A stretch of 64,000 nt of DNA from Excoecaria cochinchinensis (lineage: Eukaryota > Streptophyta > Magnoliopsida > Malpighiales > Euphorbiaceae). Positions 23,232 to 34,083 of the stretch are shown here, piece after piece; the stretch's first letter is position 1; every line of letters starts with the position of its first letter. The notes below the pieces were generated by a model. That model searched no databases, was not told the DNA's origin, and saw only the letters and a list, made by a program, of their open reading frames with translations. The translations under genes and the position numbers were made by a program. Location of the stretch: assembly GCA_947683425.1 (NCBI GenBank), contig CANTUQ010000055.1, positions 23,740,001 to 23,804,000 of the forward strand, given 5' to 3'.

Positions 23232-26200
23232 TGTCACACCCCAATTACCCCCTAGTAGTATAAATCATGCATATGTGTACATTTGTATGTATTTTGGTAT
23301 ATAACAAGGGTATTTTGGGTATAGTGCATGTTATAAGGGTTATTTTAATATGTGGGTGCACATATATTAGTAGGGTGTGAATTAGTTGAGAAATATTTGT
23401 GTGTGCATGCATATACCATTGTTGGATATGAGTAAGGGAGTAGTGATTGGGTGTGGAAGAGTGTAGCATAGTAGAAGGAATCTTATGGGATTTTATAGTG
23501 TGTGGATGCTCATACCTATGTGGAGTGCATTATTAGAGGGCTTTATTGTGTGTTTTACTCACACACTAGTAGGATGTGTTAAGTGGAGATATTTTGAGTG
23601 TGTGTAAGTGTATGAGAGTTGGGTGTGAGTAATTGGTTTGCACTAACGAGGAAGTGACACGTGGCAAAAGTTAGGTAAAAGAAAATGCACATGAAATGTA
23701 CATGAAATGGAGAATTTCTTCATTTCCCGTAAATCACTTCTTTCCCTTCATTCTCTTCTTGTTCATCATTTTCTTCATCCTATTCTTCATTTCCTTCATC
23801 TTCTTCTTCACCTTCTTCATCCTTTTCTTCTTCAATTTCTTCACATCTAAAAATCCTAGCTTAAATCTAAGAAATTGTGGGTAAAAATCAATAAATCTTG
23901 CATTAATTTAGTAAGATCAACTCCTAATTTTATCTTAATCATCCAATTTCTTTTATTTTTGTTGGATTTTAATTTAGGTTATGTGTTTTGTGTATTTTTG
24001 GTGAATTGATGATTAGTTGAGCCTCCTCCAAATTCTAAAGGCAAGGAAAAGGTTGGATCTAGTGGGATCAAGTGAAAAAAATTCAGGTTTGGGATTTTAT
24101 TTGGAAATTATTTGTGATTTGTTTGGGAATTTGATTGTTAATTTATGTGTTTGATGGTTTGGATTAAATTTGGTGAATTGATGGTGTAAAATGGGTTGAT
24201 TTGAAGTTGTTGAATTTCAAAGTGTAAATCCGTTTTTGAGGGACAGATTGACCTTTGCTCATTTTTTTTAGCATAAATCGAGTTTTACAACTCCAAATTG
24301 CATGATTACAGTTGGGATAGAACCATAACATCTGTGGCTAAAAGTTTATAGAAGAAACCATAGTTTAATTCGGACTCTAACCATTTTAAAATTGCCCATT
24401 ACAGTAGCAAAAATTGTCAGGTGTTTCAGTGGAGCAGGGTAGAAACATTTGAGTATATCTCTCTGAATTCAGATCCAAACGATATGAACTGTTTTTCAAT
24501 AGAAATCTAACATCTTGAGGATTAATTTCTATGAAGACCACTTGGTTTGAAAATGTCGTTTACTTGTCCAAAAATGCATTTAAAGTCAGTAAACGGATTC
24601 TGCCCTGTGTCTGGGGACTAGTTGGAAAGCACACAGATTGACCTTTGCTCATTGGTTTTAACATAAATCGAGTTTTATAACTCCAAATTGCATAATTCCA
24701 GTTAGGTTAGAACCATGACATCTTTGATTAAAAGTTTGTAGAAGAAACCATAATTTAATTCGGACTCTAACCATTTTAATATCGCCCATTACAGTAGCAA
24801 AATTTGTCAGGTGTGTCTGTGGAACAGTATATATTATTTAGATCCTATCTGGAGTTATAGACGTCCAAATGACCTCATATTTATCTCATTTGAAAGCTAA
24901 CATCCTAAAGAACAATTTTTTGTGAAGAACGTTTTTCCTAAATATGTTTTTAACTATGTGTAAAATGTATTGTAAGTTTAGACATACAATCTGTCTTGAA
25001 CCAGTATAGCATAATTAGTTTACACGAACTATAAGAATAATTTGCTGTATGAATAAATACTCATGACAAAAATTATATAATATATATTTATAATTTATGA
25101 TTAAGGAATTAAACCTAATATGTTAGTTGAATAAATCTAATTTAATTAGGAAGCAAGAACTTGTGATTTGAATATTATATAAGCTATCTAAATGTTATTT
25201 AATGTCTTCTTATATGCTTTACATCTTATAATTGTATTTTTGCTATGCTAAATATTTGTATGCCATATTATGCCTTAACTTATTAACTTAATGTGTCATG
25301 CTTAAAAATAATTGATTTATGGACGTTAAATTCAATGGTTATTCGTATTGAACAAATGTGTAACTAAATGTGAATTGTGTTATGCATGACCTGCGAGAGT
25401 CAGTCTAGTGGATAGTTAGGCATGCCTAATAGAGTCTTTTAGCTGCAGCCTATATGGATGAATTATATGGATGATTTGGATCCTGATCAGATCCCCGATT
25501 GGTTCCTCGCGAACCCTATAAGAAAATGTGTTTGAATCCTCGCGATTCTTATTAATATGATGAATCTTATTTAAGGGCCCCTATAAAGGTTTTATAAATA
25601 TAAAATAAAAATGGTTTTCGATTCGTACCCGTAAGGTATCGCTATACGTCGATTCGTACCCGTAAGGTATCGCTATACGTCGATTCGTACCCGTAAGGTA
25701 TCGCTATGCGTATACTCGTTATCCACTATTATGAGTCAGCAGGATCTTTAATTGATATGTGATTTGTTATGTTACCGTTGATTATACAAAAGTAATAATT
25801 GAATGAGATAATATGGATATGGATATAAACATGAGATGCTTAATATATGGTTATAAATTGGAGCCTATATGTATACATATTATGACATGAATCATGTATA
25901 TGCCATTATGAATGTGATATGCCTTGACGACCACTGTGAGTGGCCGTCCATATAATATGTGTGAATCCCCACTAAGCGTTTATCGCTTAGCACGGTGTGT
26001 TTACCCGTGCAGGTAAATAAGAAGCTTTGTTTAAGAGAGTCATTGCAGTCCAGCCAACACAGCAAGGTTTAGAGTTTGGAGTTTATTTTATTATGGTTGA
26101 TTCTTTTATGTAAAGAACTTTTGATATTGGTTTGGAAAATAGCTTCCGCTGGTGTATTTGTATTTGGGCTTGTAATATTATTACATATATGATGAGTGAT

Positions 26201-26333
26201 AACATGCAATGTATTATGAAAATTTTTAATTATCATGTAATTCAGTATACATGTTTATGTATGATTATATTATTTGTATAGTATCTGCTTGGTGACACCC
26301 CGACTCATACGGGTATGGGTAGGGGGTGTTACA
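23232..26333 (+). mobile_element. Solo LTR D inserted in gag of C
   Basis: 3,102 bp, TGTCACACCCC to GGGGTGTTACA, TSD gtagg at 23227-23231 and 26334-26338. It shares with LTR C the purine block (24017-24074, reads SKGKEKVGSSGIK then stop), AGGTTTGGGA at 24085-24094 and the double hairpin (25967-26012). It lacks the CG palindrome array. In that place is a block of about 200 bp repeated at a spacing of about 390 bp (24244 and 24634). Three copies of a 31-bp GTACCCGTAAGGTATCGC-type repeat lie at about 25619-25710. Confidence 0.92.
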
Positions 26334-26338
26334 GTAGG

Positions 26339-26569
26339 TGGCTCACTGGTGGGTGTTTTAGATGTGGGAGCACCGAGCATCGTTTGGCTAACTGTCCACA
26401 GATGAGTGAGGATTCGGGTCTACAGAGAGGGGCTAGTGGCGTTGGATCTAATGCTACTCAGGCTGCCCGTGGTAGGGGCCGAGGTAGAGGTTGAGGCGGT
26501 CGACCTAGAGATGGAACTGTTTCGGAGATAGTTGAGCATCCTCCACCAGTAGCAGCCAGAGCTTATGCT
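26339..26569 (+). pseudogene. gag: Gag of element C, zinc knuckle and Gag-Pol junction
   Basis: Resumes the interrupted frame with CFRCGSTEHRLANC, a CX2CX4HX4C zinc knuckle, then a Gly/Arg-rich stretch broken by one TGA near 26493. The frame flows directly into the protease region at 26570, so Gag and Pol were one reading frame in the ancestor. A and B break off at this same point. Confidence 0.85.
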
Positions 26570-27420
26570 ATGAGAGCTAGAGAGGAGCAAGATGCCCCTG
26601 ATGTGATTGCTGGTAAGTTCCTACTCCATGACATTGAATTGTATGCTCTAATAGACCCTGGTTCCACACACTCATATTTGTGCACGGATAAGATTATTGA
26701 TAAGCTGCATGTGATAGATCAGTTAGACTATGAGATTTGTGTGACCAATCCATTAGGGCATAGTGTCAATGTGAGTAGAGTTTATAGGAATTGTCCCCTG
26801 TTGGTTGAGGGAATTGAGTTTCCTACGGACTTGATAGAGTTGCCTTTCAAAGAGTTTGACCTGATTTTGGGTATGGACTGGTTGGGCAAGTATCGGGCTG
26901 TGGTTGATTGCCATAGGAAGACCTTTGTGTTCTGGGATAGGAACAGATTTCCAGTGTTTGTAAGAGGTTTGGGCGCTAGTTCTGTGAATAATGTAATCTC
27001 AGCGATGCAAGTCAAGAGATTTATTAGGAAAGGTTGTGAGGCTTTTCTAGCTGTGGTTTTGGATTCCAAGAGGGATCAAGTAAGGATTGAGGATATCCCT
27101 GTGGTGCGGGAGTTTAGTGATGTTTTTTCGAGTGATTTGCCTGGGTTGCCTTCGGAGAGAGAAGTGGAGTTAGCTATTGAGATTATGCCAGGCACCGCAC
27201 CTGTATCGAAAGCACCTTATCGAATGGCTCCTGTAGAGTTGAGGGAACTTAAAACTCAACTACAAGAGCTATTGGATAAGAGGTTTATTCGACCCAGCAT
27301 ATCTCCTTAGGGAGCTCCAGTTTTGTTTGTTAAGAAAAAGGATGGATCATTGAGGATGTGTATCGACTACAGACAGATCAATAAGGTTACAGTGAAGAAT
27401 AAGTATCCGTTGCCTAGAGT
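26570..27420 (+). pseudogene. pol: Element C pol: protease and N-terminal RT
   Basis: The aspartic protease core reads ALIDPGSTHSYL, with catalytic Asp near 26654, then the FDLILGMDWL segment typical of gypsy proteases. After the DLPGLPSEREVELAIEI linker the RT begins (RMAPVELRELKTQLQELL, then KKKDGSLRMCIDYRQIN in the same frame after a TAG at 27308). A frameshift lies near 27420-27480. The protein would process Gag-Pol and start cDNA synthesis; this copy cannot. Confidence 0.88.
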
Positions 27421-27479
27421 CGAGTTCCAAGATAGATCTTCGGTCGGGGTATTATCAGCTTCGGGTCAAGGATGAGGAT

Positions 27480-27960
27480 GTGGTTAAGATTGCATTCCGG
27501 ACTCGGTATGGCCACTATGAGTTCCTTGTGATGCCGTTTGGTTTGACTAATGCTCCAGCGGCATTCATGGATTTGATGAACAGAGTGTTTAGGCCATACC
27601 TAGATCGGTTTGTAGTGGTATTTATAGACGATATCTTGGTGTATTCCAAGGATGAGAACGACCATGAGGAGCATCTTCAGTTAGTTTTGCAAGTTTTGAG
27701 AGATCATCGGCTGTTTGCTAAGCTTAGCAAGTGTGATTTTTGGCTTCGGGAAGTGTCATTTTTGGGCCATATAGTTTCAGCTAAGGGTATCCAAGTGAAT
27801 CCAACCAAGATTGAGGCGATATGGATTGGAAGGCGCCTAGGAATGTTCAGGAAGTGCAGAGTTTTCTCGGGTTGGCGGGTTATTACCGTCGGTTTGTTAA
27901 GGGTTTCTCAGTAATTGCCGCTCCGATGACCAGGTTATTGAGGAAAGGAGTTAGGTTTGA
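27480..27960 (+). pseudogene. pol: Element C pol: RT core
   Basis: Reverse-transcriptase palm and thumb. FRTRYGHYEFLVMPFGLTNA is followed by the active-site box FIDDILVYS near 27622-27650 (two catalytic Asp) and LGHIVSAKGI. The frame shifts again near 27820-27830, so the end of RT is read in another frame up to a TAG near 27962. Confidence 0.88.
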
Positions 27961-28059
27961 ATAGTCAGACAGATGTCAGGCTTGTTTTGAGCAGTTGAAG
28001 AAATTGCTAGTGGAAGCTCCTATACTGACTCAACACCCATATCGGGTAAGGAGTTTGTT

Positions 28060-28905
28060 ATGTATAGTGATGCTTCGGGTGTTGGCCTTGGATGTGTTCT
28101 GATGCAGGAGGATAAAGTAGTGGCTTACGCTTCTCGACAGTTGAAACCACATGAAAGGAACTATCCGACTCATGATCTAGAGTTGGCGGCTGTGATCTTT
28201 GCTTTGAAGATTTGGCGCCATTATCTATATGGGGAGAGATGTAGGATATTTACGGATCACAAAAGTTTAAAGTATCTCCTCACGCAGAAGGAGTTGAATA
28301 TGAGACAGCGGCGATGGCTCGAGTTGTTTAAGGATTACGACTGCATTGTGGATTACCATCCGGGTAAGGCCAATGTAGTCGCGGATGCATTGAGCCGGAA
28401 GTTAGTTTCTGCTTTATTTCTGAGGCGGTTTAGATGGAGGTTTTGTTCAGATGGAGCTTTGATGGCACAGTTGAGAGTGAAGCCTACCTTGAGACAGAGG
28501 TTAGTTGATGCTCAGAGAGATGATGAGAAGCTTCAGCGGATTGTGCAAGAAGTTAGTTTGGGCAAGCAGTTAGAGTTCTCAGTTCAGGATGGAGTTCTTC
28601 TGTTTGGAGGCTGTTTGTGTGTACCGGGGAATGAGGAGTTAAGAAGACAGCTGTTGAGTGAGGCGCATAGTACAGTTTTTACTATGCATCCTGGGAGTGA
28701 GAAGATGTACCGAGACATGAAACAGTTTTATTGGTGGTCCGGTATGAAAAGAGACATAGTGGATTTTGTGTCCAAGGGCCTAACATGTCAACAGGTAAAG
28801 GCTGAGCACCAAGTCCCTTTGGGATTGCTCACGCCTCTATCCGTCCCCGAATGGAAATGGGATGACATCGCCATGGATTTTATTTTCGGGTTGCCTTTGA
28901 CTTAG
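28060..28905 (+). pseudogene. pol: Element C pol: RNase H and integrase zinc finger
   Basis: The RNase H has the expected acidic residues in MYSDAS, DLELAAVIFALK and FTDHKSLKYL, and ends with NVVADALSRK. The integrase HHCC finger follows (EAHSTVFTMHPGS ... GLTCQQVKAEH). The first of its two cysteines is replaced by Gly, so zinc binding is probably lost. The frame ends with TAG just before the catalytic core continues at about 28906. Confidence 0.88.
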
Positions 28906-29935
28906 AAAAAGCATGACTTAGTATGGGTGATAGTGGATCGGCTTACGAAGTCAGCTCACTTCTTGCCAGTGAGAGTGGATTATTCGATGGACAGGTTGGC
29001 CAGTATCTATGTGGATGAGATAGTTCGGTTGCATGGAGTGCCGTTGTCCTTAGTTTCAGATCGGGACCCAAGGTTCACATCTAAGTTTTGGAAAGAGTTG
29101 CAGAAGGCTTTGGGTACCAAGTTGAACTTCAGTACAGCATTCCACCCTCAGACAGATGGTCAGTCCGAACGGGTTATACAGATTTTGGAAGATATGTCGA
29201 GGGCTTGTGTCTTGGATTTTTCGGGTAGTTAGGACCGATATGTGTCGCTTATGGATTTTGCCTACAATAACAGTTATCAGTCAAGCATCGGTATAGCACT
29301 ATATGAGGCTTTGTATGGTCGGCAGTGTAGGACTCCAGTTTGTTGGACTGAGTTGTCCGAGCGATCAGTGATTGGGCCAGAACTGGTTAGAGATACAGAG
29401 GAAAATATCAGAGTTGTATAGCGGAATTTGAAGGCAGCTAAAGATCGACAAAAGTCTTATGTCAATTTGAAGAGGAAGGATTTGCGATTTGAAGTTGGGG
29501 ATAAAGTCTTCCTTAAAGTGTCGCCTTGGAGAAAGGTACTTCGGTTTGGAAAGAAGGGAAAACTTAGACCTCGCTTTATTGGTCCGTATGAGGTTTTGGC
29601 TAGAGTTGGTCCAGTGGCTTATAGATTGGCTTTGCCAATGGAGTTATCGAAGTTGCATGATGTGTCTCATGTTTCAATGCTTCGTCGGTATCGGTCGGAT
29701 CCGTCCCATGTTTTGTCAGTGCAAGAGGTACAAGTTTAGCCTGACTTTTCATATGATGAAGAGCCAAGAGCTATTTTAGCCCGAGAAGTGAGACAGCTGA
29801 GAAGCAAGCAGATTCCTTTGGTAAAGGTGTTATGGAGTCATCACGGGGTCGAGGAAGCAACTTGGGAGCCAGAAGAGTCGATGAGAATCCAGTTCCCGCA
29901 TTTGTTCAGATTAGGTGAGAATTTCGAGGACGAAA
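28906..29935 (+). pseudogene. pol: Element C pol: integrase core and chromodomain-like tail
   Basis: The integrase core spans WDDIAMDF (first Asp, end of the previous segment), VSDRDPRFTSKFW (second Asp) and TDGQSERV (Glu). TAG codons near 29230 and 29418 interrupt the frame. Next comes the GPY/F-type region (KGKLRPRFIGPYEVLARVG), and after another TAG near 29738 a C-terminal chromodomain-like segment (REVRQLRSKQIPLVKVLW, GVEEATWEPEESM). Chromodomains steer insertion toward heterochromatin. The end reads ENFEDEI, overlapping the PPT stem-loop. Confidence 0.88.
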
Positions 29936-29939
29936 TTCT

Positions 29940-32502
29940 TGTTAGCCCGTTTGCCCCCTAGTAGAATGAGCCATGTTTGTGCATGTGCATTGTATGAGTT
30001 GTGGCATGTGTTAAGGGCATTTTCGGTAGAAATGCATGTTTTAAGAGTTTTGTTAACATATGGGTGCATGTGTGGTGTTAGGGTATGAATTAGTTGGGTT
30101 ACACTTGGGTGTGTTTACTCATATGTTTGTAGAGTGTGTTTTGGGGCTGTGCTTGTGTGTGTGTGCTCACACACATGTAGGGTGTTATTAGTTGGGAGAG
30201 TTTTGGGTGTATGTGATGCATGATTATAGTGTATGTGTGTGTGGTTGATTTCCACCACTAGGAAGTGGACACATGGTTATTAGGAAAATGAAAAGTAGAA
30301 GAAGAGAGAGAATTGGGAAATCAGAATTTTTCATTCCTCATTCCCGTTCCCCCTCTTCTCTTTGCCTTTCATTTCCTTTACTTTCCATTTGTGTGCTCTA
30401 AGCTTGGATTCAAGCTCTTGGTGGTGGTAATTGATCACATCTTGCATTTATTTGGTAAGTTTCTGCATTTTTCCACCTTGTTCTTCTTCTTCTTCTTCTT
30501 CTTCTTTCTTGCTTTTTCTGGTTTTGGGTTTAAAGTTAGGATTTTGAGTTTGTGTGCTTTGATGGTTTGAGGTTTAGTTGAGCCTCCTCGTGAGCCAAAG
30601 GGCAAGGAGAAGGCATCAGGAAGCGGAACTAAGTGAATAGGAGCTAAGGATTTCAAGGTTTGGGAAATTTCCTGTTTTTGTGTATGTAAATATGTTCATG
30701 TATGTGTTCTTGGTGATTTCTGGAAATTGGGCTGTGATATGTTCTTGATATAGCATGTGTGTTATGGATTTTGATTCCTATTGTTCCTAAAACTTTGATT
30801 GTGAGTTACGAACCAAATGTGAGATTGATGGAGATGTGGTATGAATAGTGATGAGATTGTTTATGTAAATAGATGTTATTCCTTGAATTCATGAGTAGGA
30901 TTTATTTATGGCATGATTTAATGATGTTTAATTGGTCTATTATTATGGTTTGAGTAAAGATATTTTTGGTTGAAGTGAAAATTTTGGGATTTTGGCTTGA
31001 ATGAAGTGGAAATCGGCTCTTGGGTATTGTATCTGGGCATTGGTCACGGTGACAACCATTTAGGTTGTGACCGTGAGGTATGTACAAGATGCTTTCTGCC
31101 GTGAATCTGGACATGTCACGGTGACAACCATTTTGGTTATGACCGTGCGGTGCCCAGATTTTGCTTTTGTTCTGGGTTTTGGGTACGTCACGGTGACAAC
31201 CATTTTGGTTGTGACCGTGAGGTACCCAAACTTTTGCTTCTGTTTTGGGTTTTGGATACGTCACGGTGACAACCATTTTGGTTGTGACCGTGAGGTACCC
31301 CAGACTTACATTCTGCCGAGATCCTTGGTATGTCACGGTGACAACCAATTTGATTGCCACCGTGACCTACCCTGTTTTTGCAAGAAAATCTCTTCTGTTT
31401 CACACGTTTTAGGGATGTTAAATTATGGATTTTTGCACACATTATCACTTAATATGAGCTGTATACTATTAAGACGGATGGTAATTGCATGTACTGATTA
31501 ATCAATATATGTGAATTCTTTGCTTGTTATAATTAAATTGTGGATGTTAACTATATGATTTTAGCCTGCAAGAGTCAGATTAGTGGATAGTTAGACATGC
31601 CTAATAGAGTCTTTAGCTGCAGCCTCTGTTTAGTTTGGACCCCGATCAGGTCCCCGTTTGGTTCCTCGCGAACCCCTTAATGTGTTTGGATCTTGCTTAA
31701 GGTCCCTTAATAAAATGTTTTGTAAGGACAAAGTAAAACGGTTTGCGATTCGTACCCATAAGGTACTGTCTGTAATCGGCTCGTACCCGTAAAGTACTGT
31801 CTGTTCACTCGTTATCCACTACCATGAGTCTGCAGGTGCTTAATTATTTTGAACTGTTTTGATAATTATGAGATTGTATTATCCGATTGTGTACGATGAT
31901 GAGGTAATATGAATGCGGTTATGTATATTAAATGTACGATTCTATGTGTTCGCACGTTCTTATAGTATCTAATGAGTATTTCTGATTATGCCATTTGTAT
32001 GCATTATGCTTGACGACCATTGTCAATGGCCGTCCATTTCTTATGTGTGCTCCCCACTAAGGGTTTATCGCTTAGCACTGTGTGTTTACCCGTGCAGGTG
32101 TGGAAGGAGTTTTTCGTTGGGAGAGTCGTCGCAGCCAGGCCAACACAGCTGGGTTTTAGTGTAGGGCTTAATATTTGTAGCTTGATGATTCATTTTGTAT
32201 AGAACTCTCTTATGTCAGTTTTGTACTAGCTTCTGCATATGTTTAAGTATATTTTTGTTATGTAATTATTCTTGGTACTTTGGAGTTGATCAAACAGTAA
32301 TGTAATATTTTCCGTTATATTAATGCATGATCAGCTTCTTTCATGAAAGGTTTTGTAAAGTTTTTAATTACCCTGTATTTTGGTATATATGCTTATGTAT
32401 CAATGTATGTTTATTCTGTTTCTGCGTGATGGCACCTTTACCCATACGGCATCTCACTCCTTATCAGATTGGATGTCCTACGTATGAGTAAGGGGTGTTA
32501 CA
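29940..32502 (+). repeat. 3' LTR of element C (start damaged)
   Basis: Very similar to the 5' LTR, but the first bases and the PPT are gone: the pol end CGAAATTCTTGTTAG runs straight into CCCGTTTGCCCCC. It has five rather than six palindrome units (31042-31370) and a longer TTC repeat near 30480. Ends GGGGTGTTACA. Confidence 0.9.
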
Positions 32503-32809
32503 TAACAATTAATTCACTTAACATATATTTATTCACAAAGTAATATTCATTTGCATAATAAATGTCATTCGCATAATATTGTTCATTCGCATAGTAAGGT
32601 ACTCATGCAGTTCCCTAAAGCAACATCATGGTACAAGTCATCATGTAGAACAACCTCGCATCATGTTATTTAAAATATAATCATTCATATAACATCAATG
32701 TTCTTATGTATAGTACACTTATTAATCCTATATGCATAACAATTATAAGTCGCATAATATAATTCATAAGAATTAAAATAAAAGATTCGCATTTGAAAAC
32801 TCTGCCTAT

Positions 32810-33015
32810 GTCGCACTCGCGACTCTTATCGCGCACACAACAGAGCAGGGATTTCACTTCTGTTATGCTTGTGGCATAGCTCGTGCACGTGATAGAACGG
32901 TACAAACGCTACTGTCGCGCTCGCGCCCATAATCACGCTCGCGACATAGCACAATTTAGCATTAGTCACTAATCGGAGCATTCTGTCGCACCCGCGACTC
33001 TTGTCTCGCTCGCTA
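32810..33015 (-). repeat. CG palindrome array in solo LTR E
   Basis: Words such as GTCGCACTCGCGAC, GTCGCGCTCGCG and TCGCTCGCTAC in opposed orientation, more decayed than in A. Same place in the module order as in A-C. Confidence 0.65.
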
Positions 33016-33414
33016 CAGAACACAAAATATGCCACATTTTCAATTTTCACACACCACTTTCAACACTTGTTCACACTATATACTTTACATGCACTTTAAG
33101 CAATTCATCAATATAATTCTTACCATTTACTCATACTTACAGCTAGTCATATACTCAAGTCTCATTATCACATATAATTATTACCTTCACAATCATAGCT
33201 TTTACACTAACCTAATATCATGCATACCATCAACCTAACAAATAATAATCAATAGAGTTTCATCTACTCATCATGCCATACTAATACAACCAGAATTTAG
33301 GAGAGCCCTTAAACCCTTCAAATCCCACATTTTTCCCAAACAAAACACACATGTAAATATGCATAGATTTCAAGTAAAATCCCAAACCTCTTAAAGCACT
33401 CCTTCTCTTCACAA

Positions 33415-33468
33415 CTAGATGACCTTCTCTTTACCCTTGGCTTTCTTACTAGCTTCTCCAACTTTCAT
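33415..33468 (-). other. Micro-ORF with KGKEK in LTR E
   Basis: An ATG-started 17-codon frame, MKVGEASKKAKGKEKVI, then stop. Equivalent to 7139-7195 in LTR B and to the purine blocks in A, B', C and D. Confidence 0.4.
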
Positions 33469-34083
33469 CCACATATACATATACATATTCAAAGCAGGAT
33501 TAACATCAAAGCTGAAATCCAAAACAAGAAAAAGAAAGGGACAAAGAACACTAGGCTCAATCTTACATTTCTAACTGAACACTTGATCCCCTCAATCATG
33601 CAACTCTAACTCTAAGGAACTATGAGAAGAGACCAAGATGAAATGAAGAAGAAAAGGAAGAAGAAGCAAAAATGGAGAGAGGGCCGAACCAAAGAAAAGA
33701 CACAAAGGACATATTTTTCCACTAACCCACACTATATATATGCATGTCAAATGCAAGGTGTCATCCATGCATTAACCCTTAAGAGTTAGATGGCTAACTC
33801 CTACAATAACACTTGGAATCCACTTAGACAGAATTTTGCCACATGGAACTCCACTAACTCTTTTTTAACATTAATTAATCACCACTTAGCTTAATTAATC
33901 TTCCACTTATACTAATTATGCACACTAACACTTTGGTCATTACAATACTTTAATTTCTTACAATTGAGTCCCTAAAATTCTCATTTTTAATTTAATCCAA
34001 ACCGAAAACCCTAATTAACACTCATTTCATTATACTAATTATGTTCAATACTTCTAGGGTCAATTTCGGGCTTTTACATTAAT

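Larger units (their letters stand above)
19530..32502 (+). mobile_element. Element C: Tekay/Del-type chromovirus, nested in E
   Basis: TSD taaca on both sides (19525-19529, 32503-32507). 5' LTR 19530-22164, PBS-like site 22170-22181, gag from 22282 split by solo LTR D, pol 26570-29935, 3' LTR from about 29940 to 32502. Domain order Gag-PR-RT-RH-IN-chromodomain marks a Ty3/gypsy chromovirus. It is disabled by frameshifts, several stops, the D insertion, a substituted PBS and loss of the PPT. Confidence 0.93.
18229..34078 (-). mobile_element. Solo LTR E (minus strand), interrupted by element C
   Basis: Plus-strand left end TGTAATGCCCC, right end CTTTTACA. Flanks tgaat (18224-18228) and ttaat (34079-34083) match at 4 of 5 bases, so the TSD is probably old. 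Element C sits inside (TSD taaca at 19525-19529 and 32503-32507). Minus-strand module order: TATATATA near 33735, pyrimidine-rich leader, micro-ORF 33468-33415, AGGTTTGGGA complement at 33380-33389, CG palindromes 33015-32810, double hairpin 18600-18558. No internal region. Confidence 0.75.
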
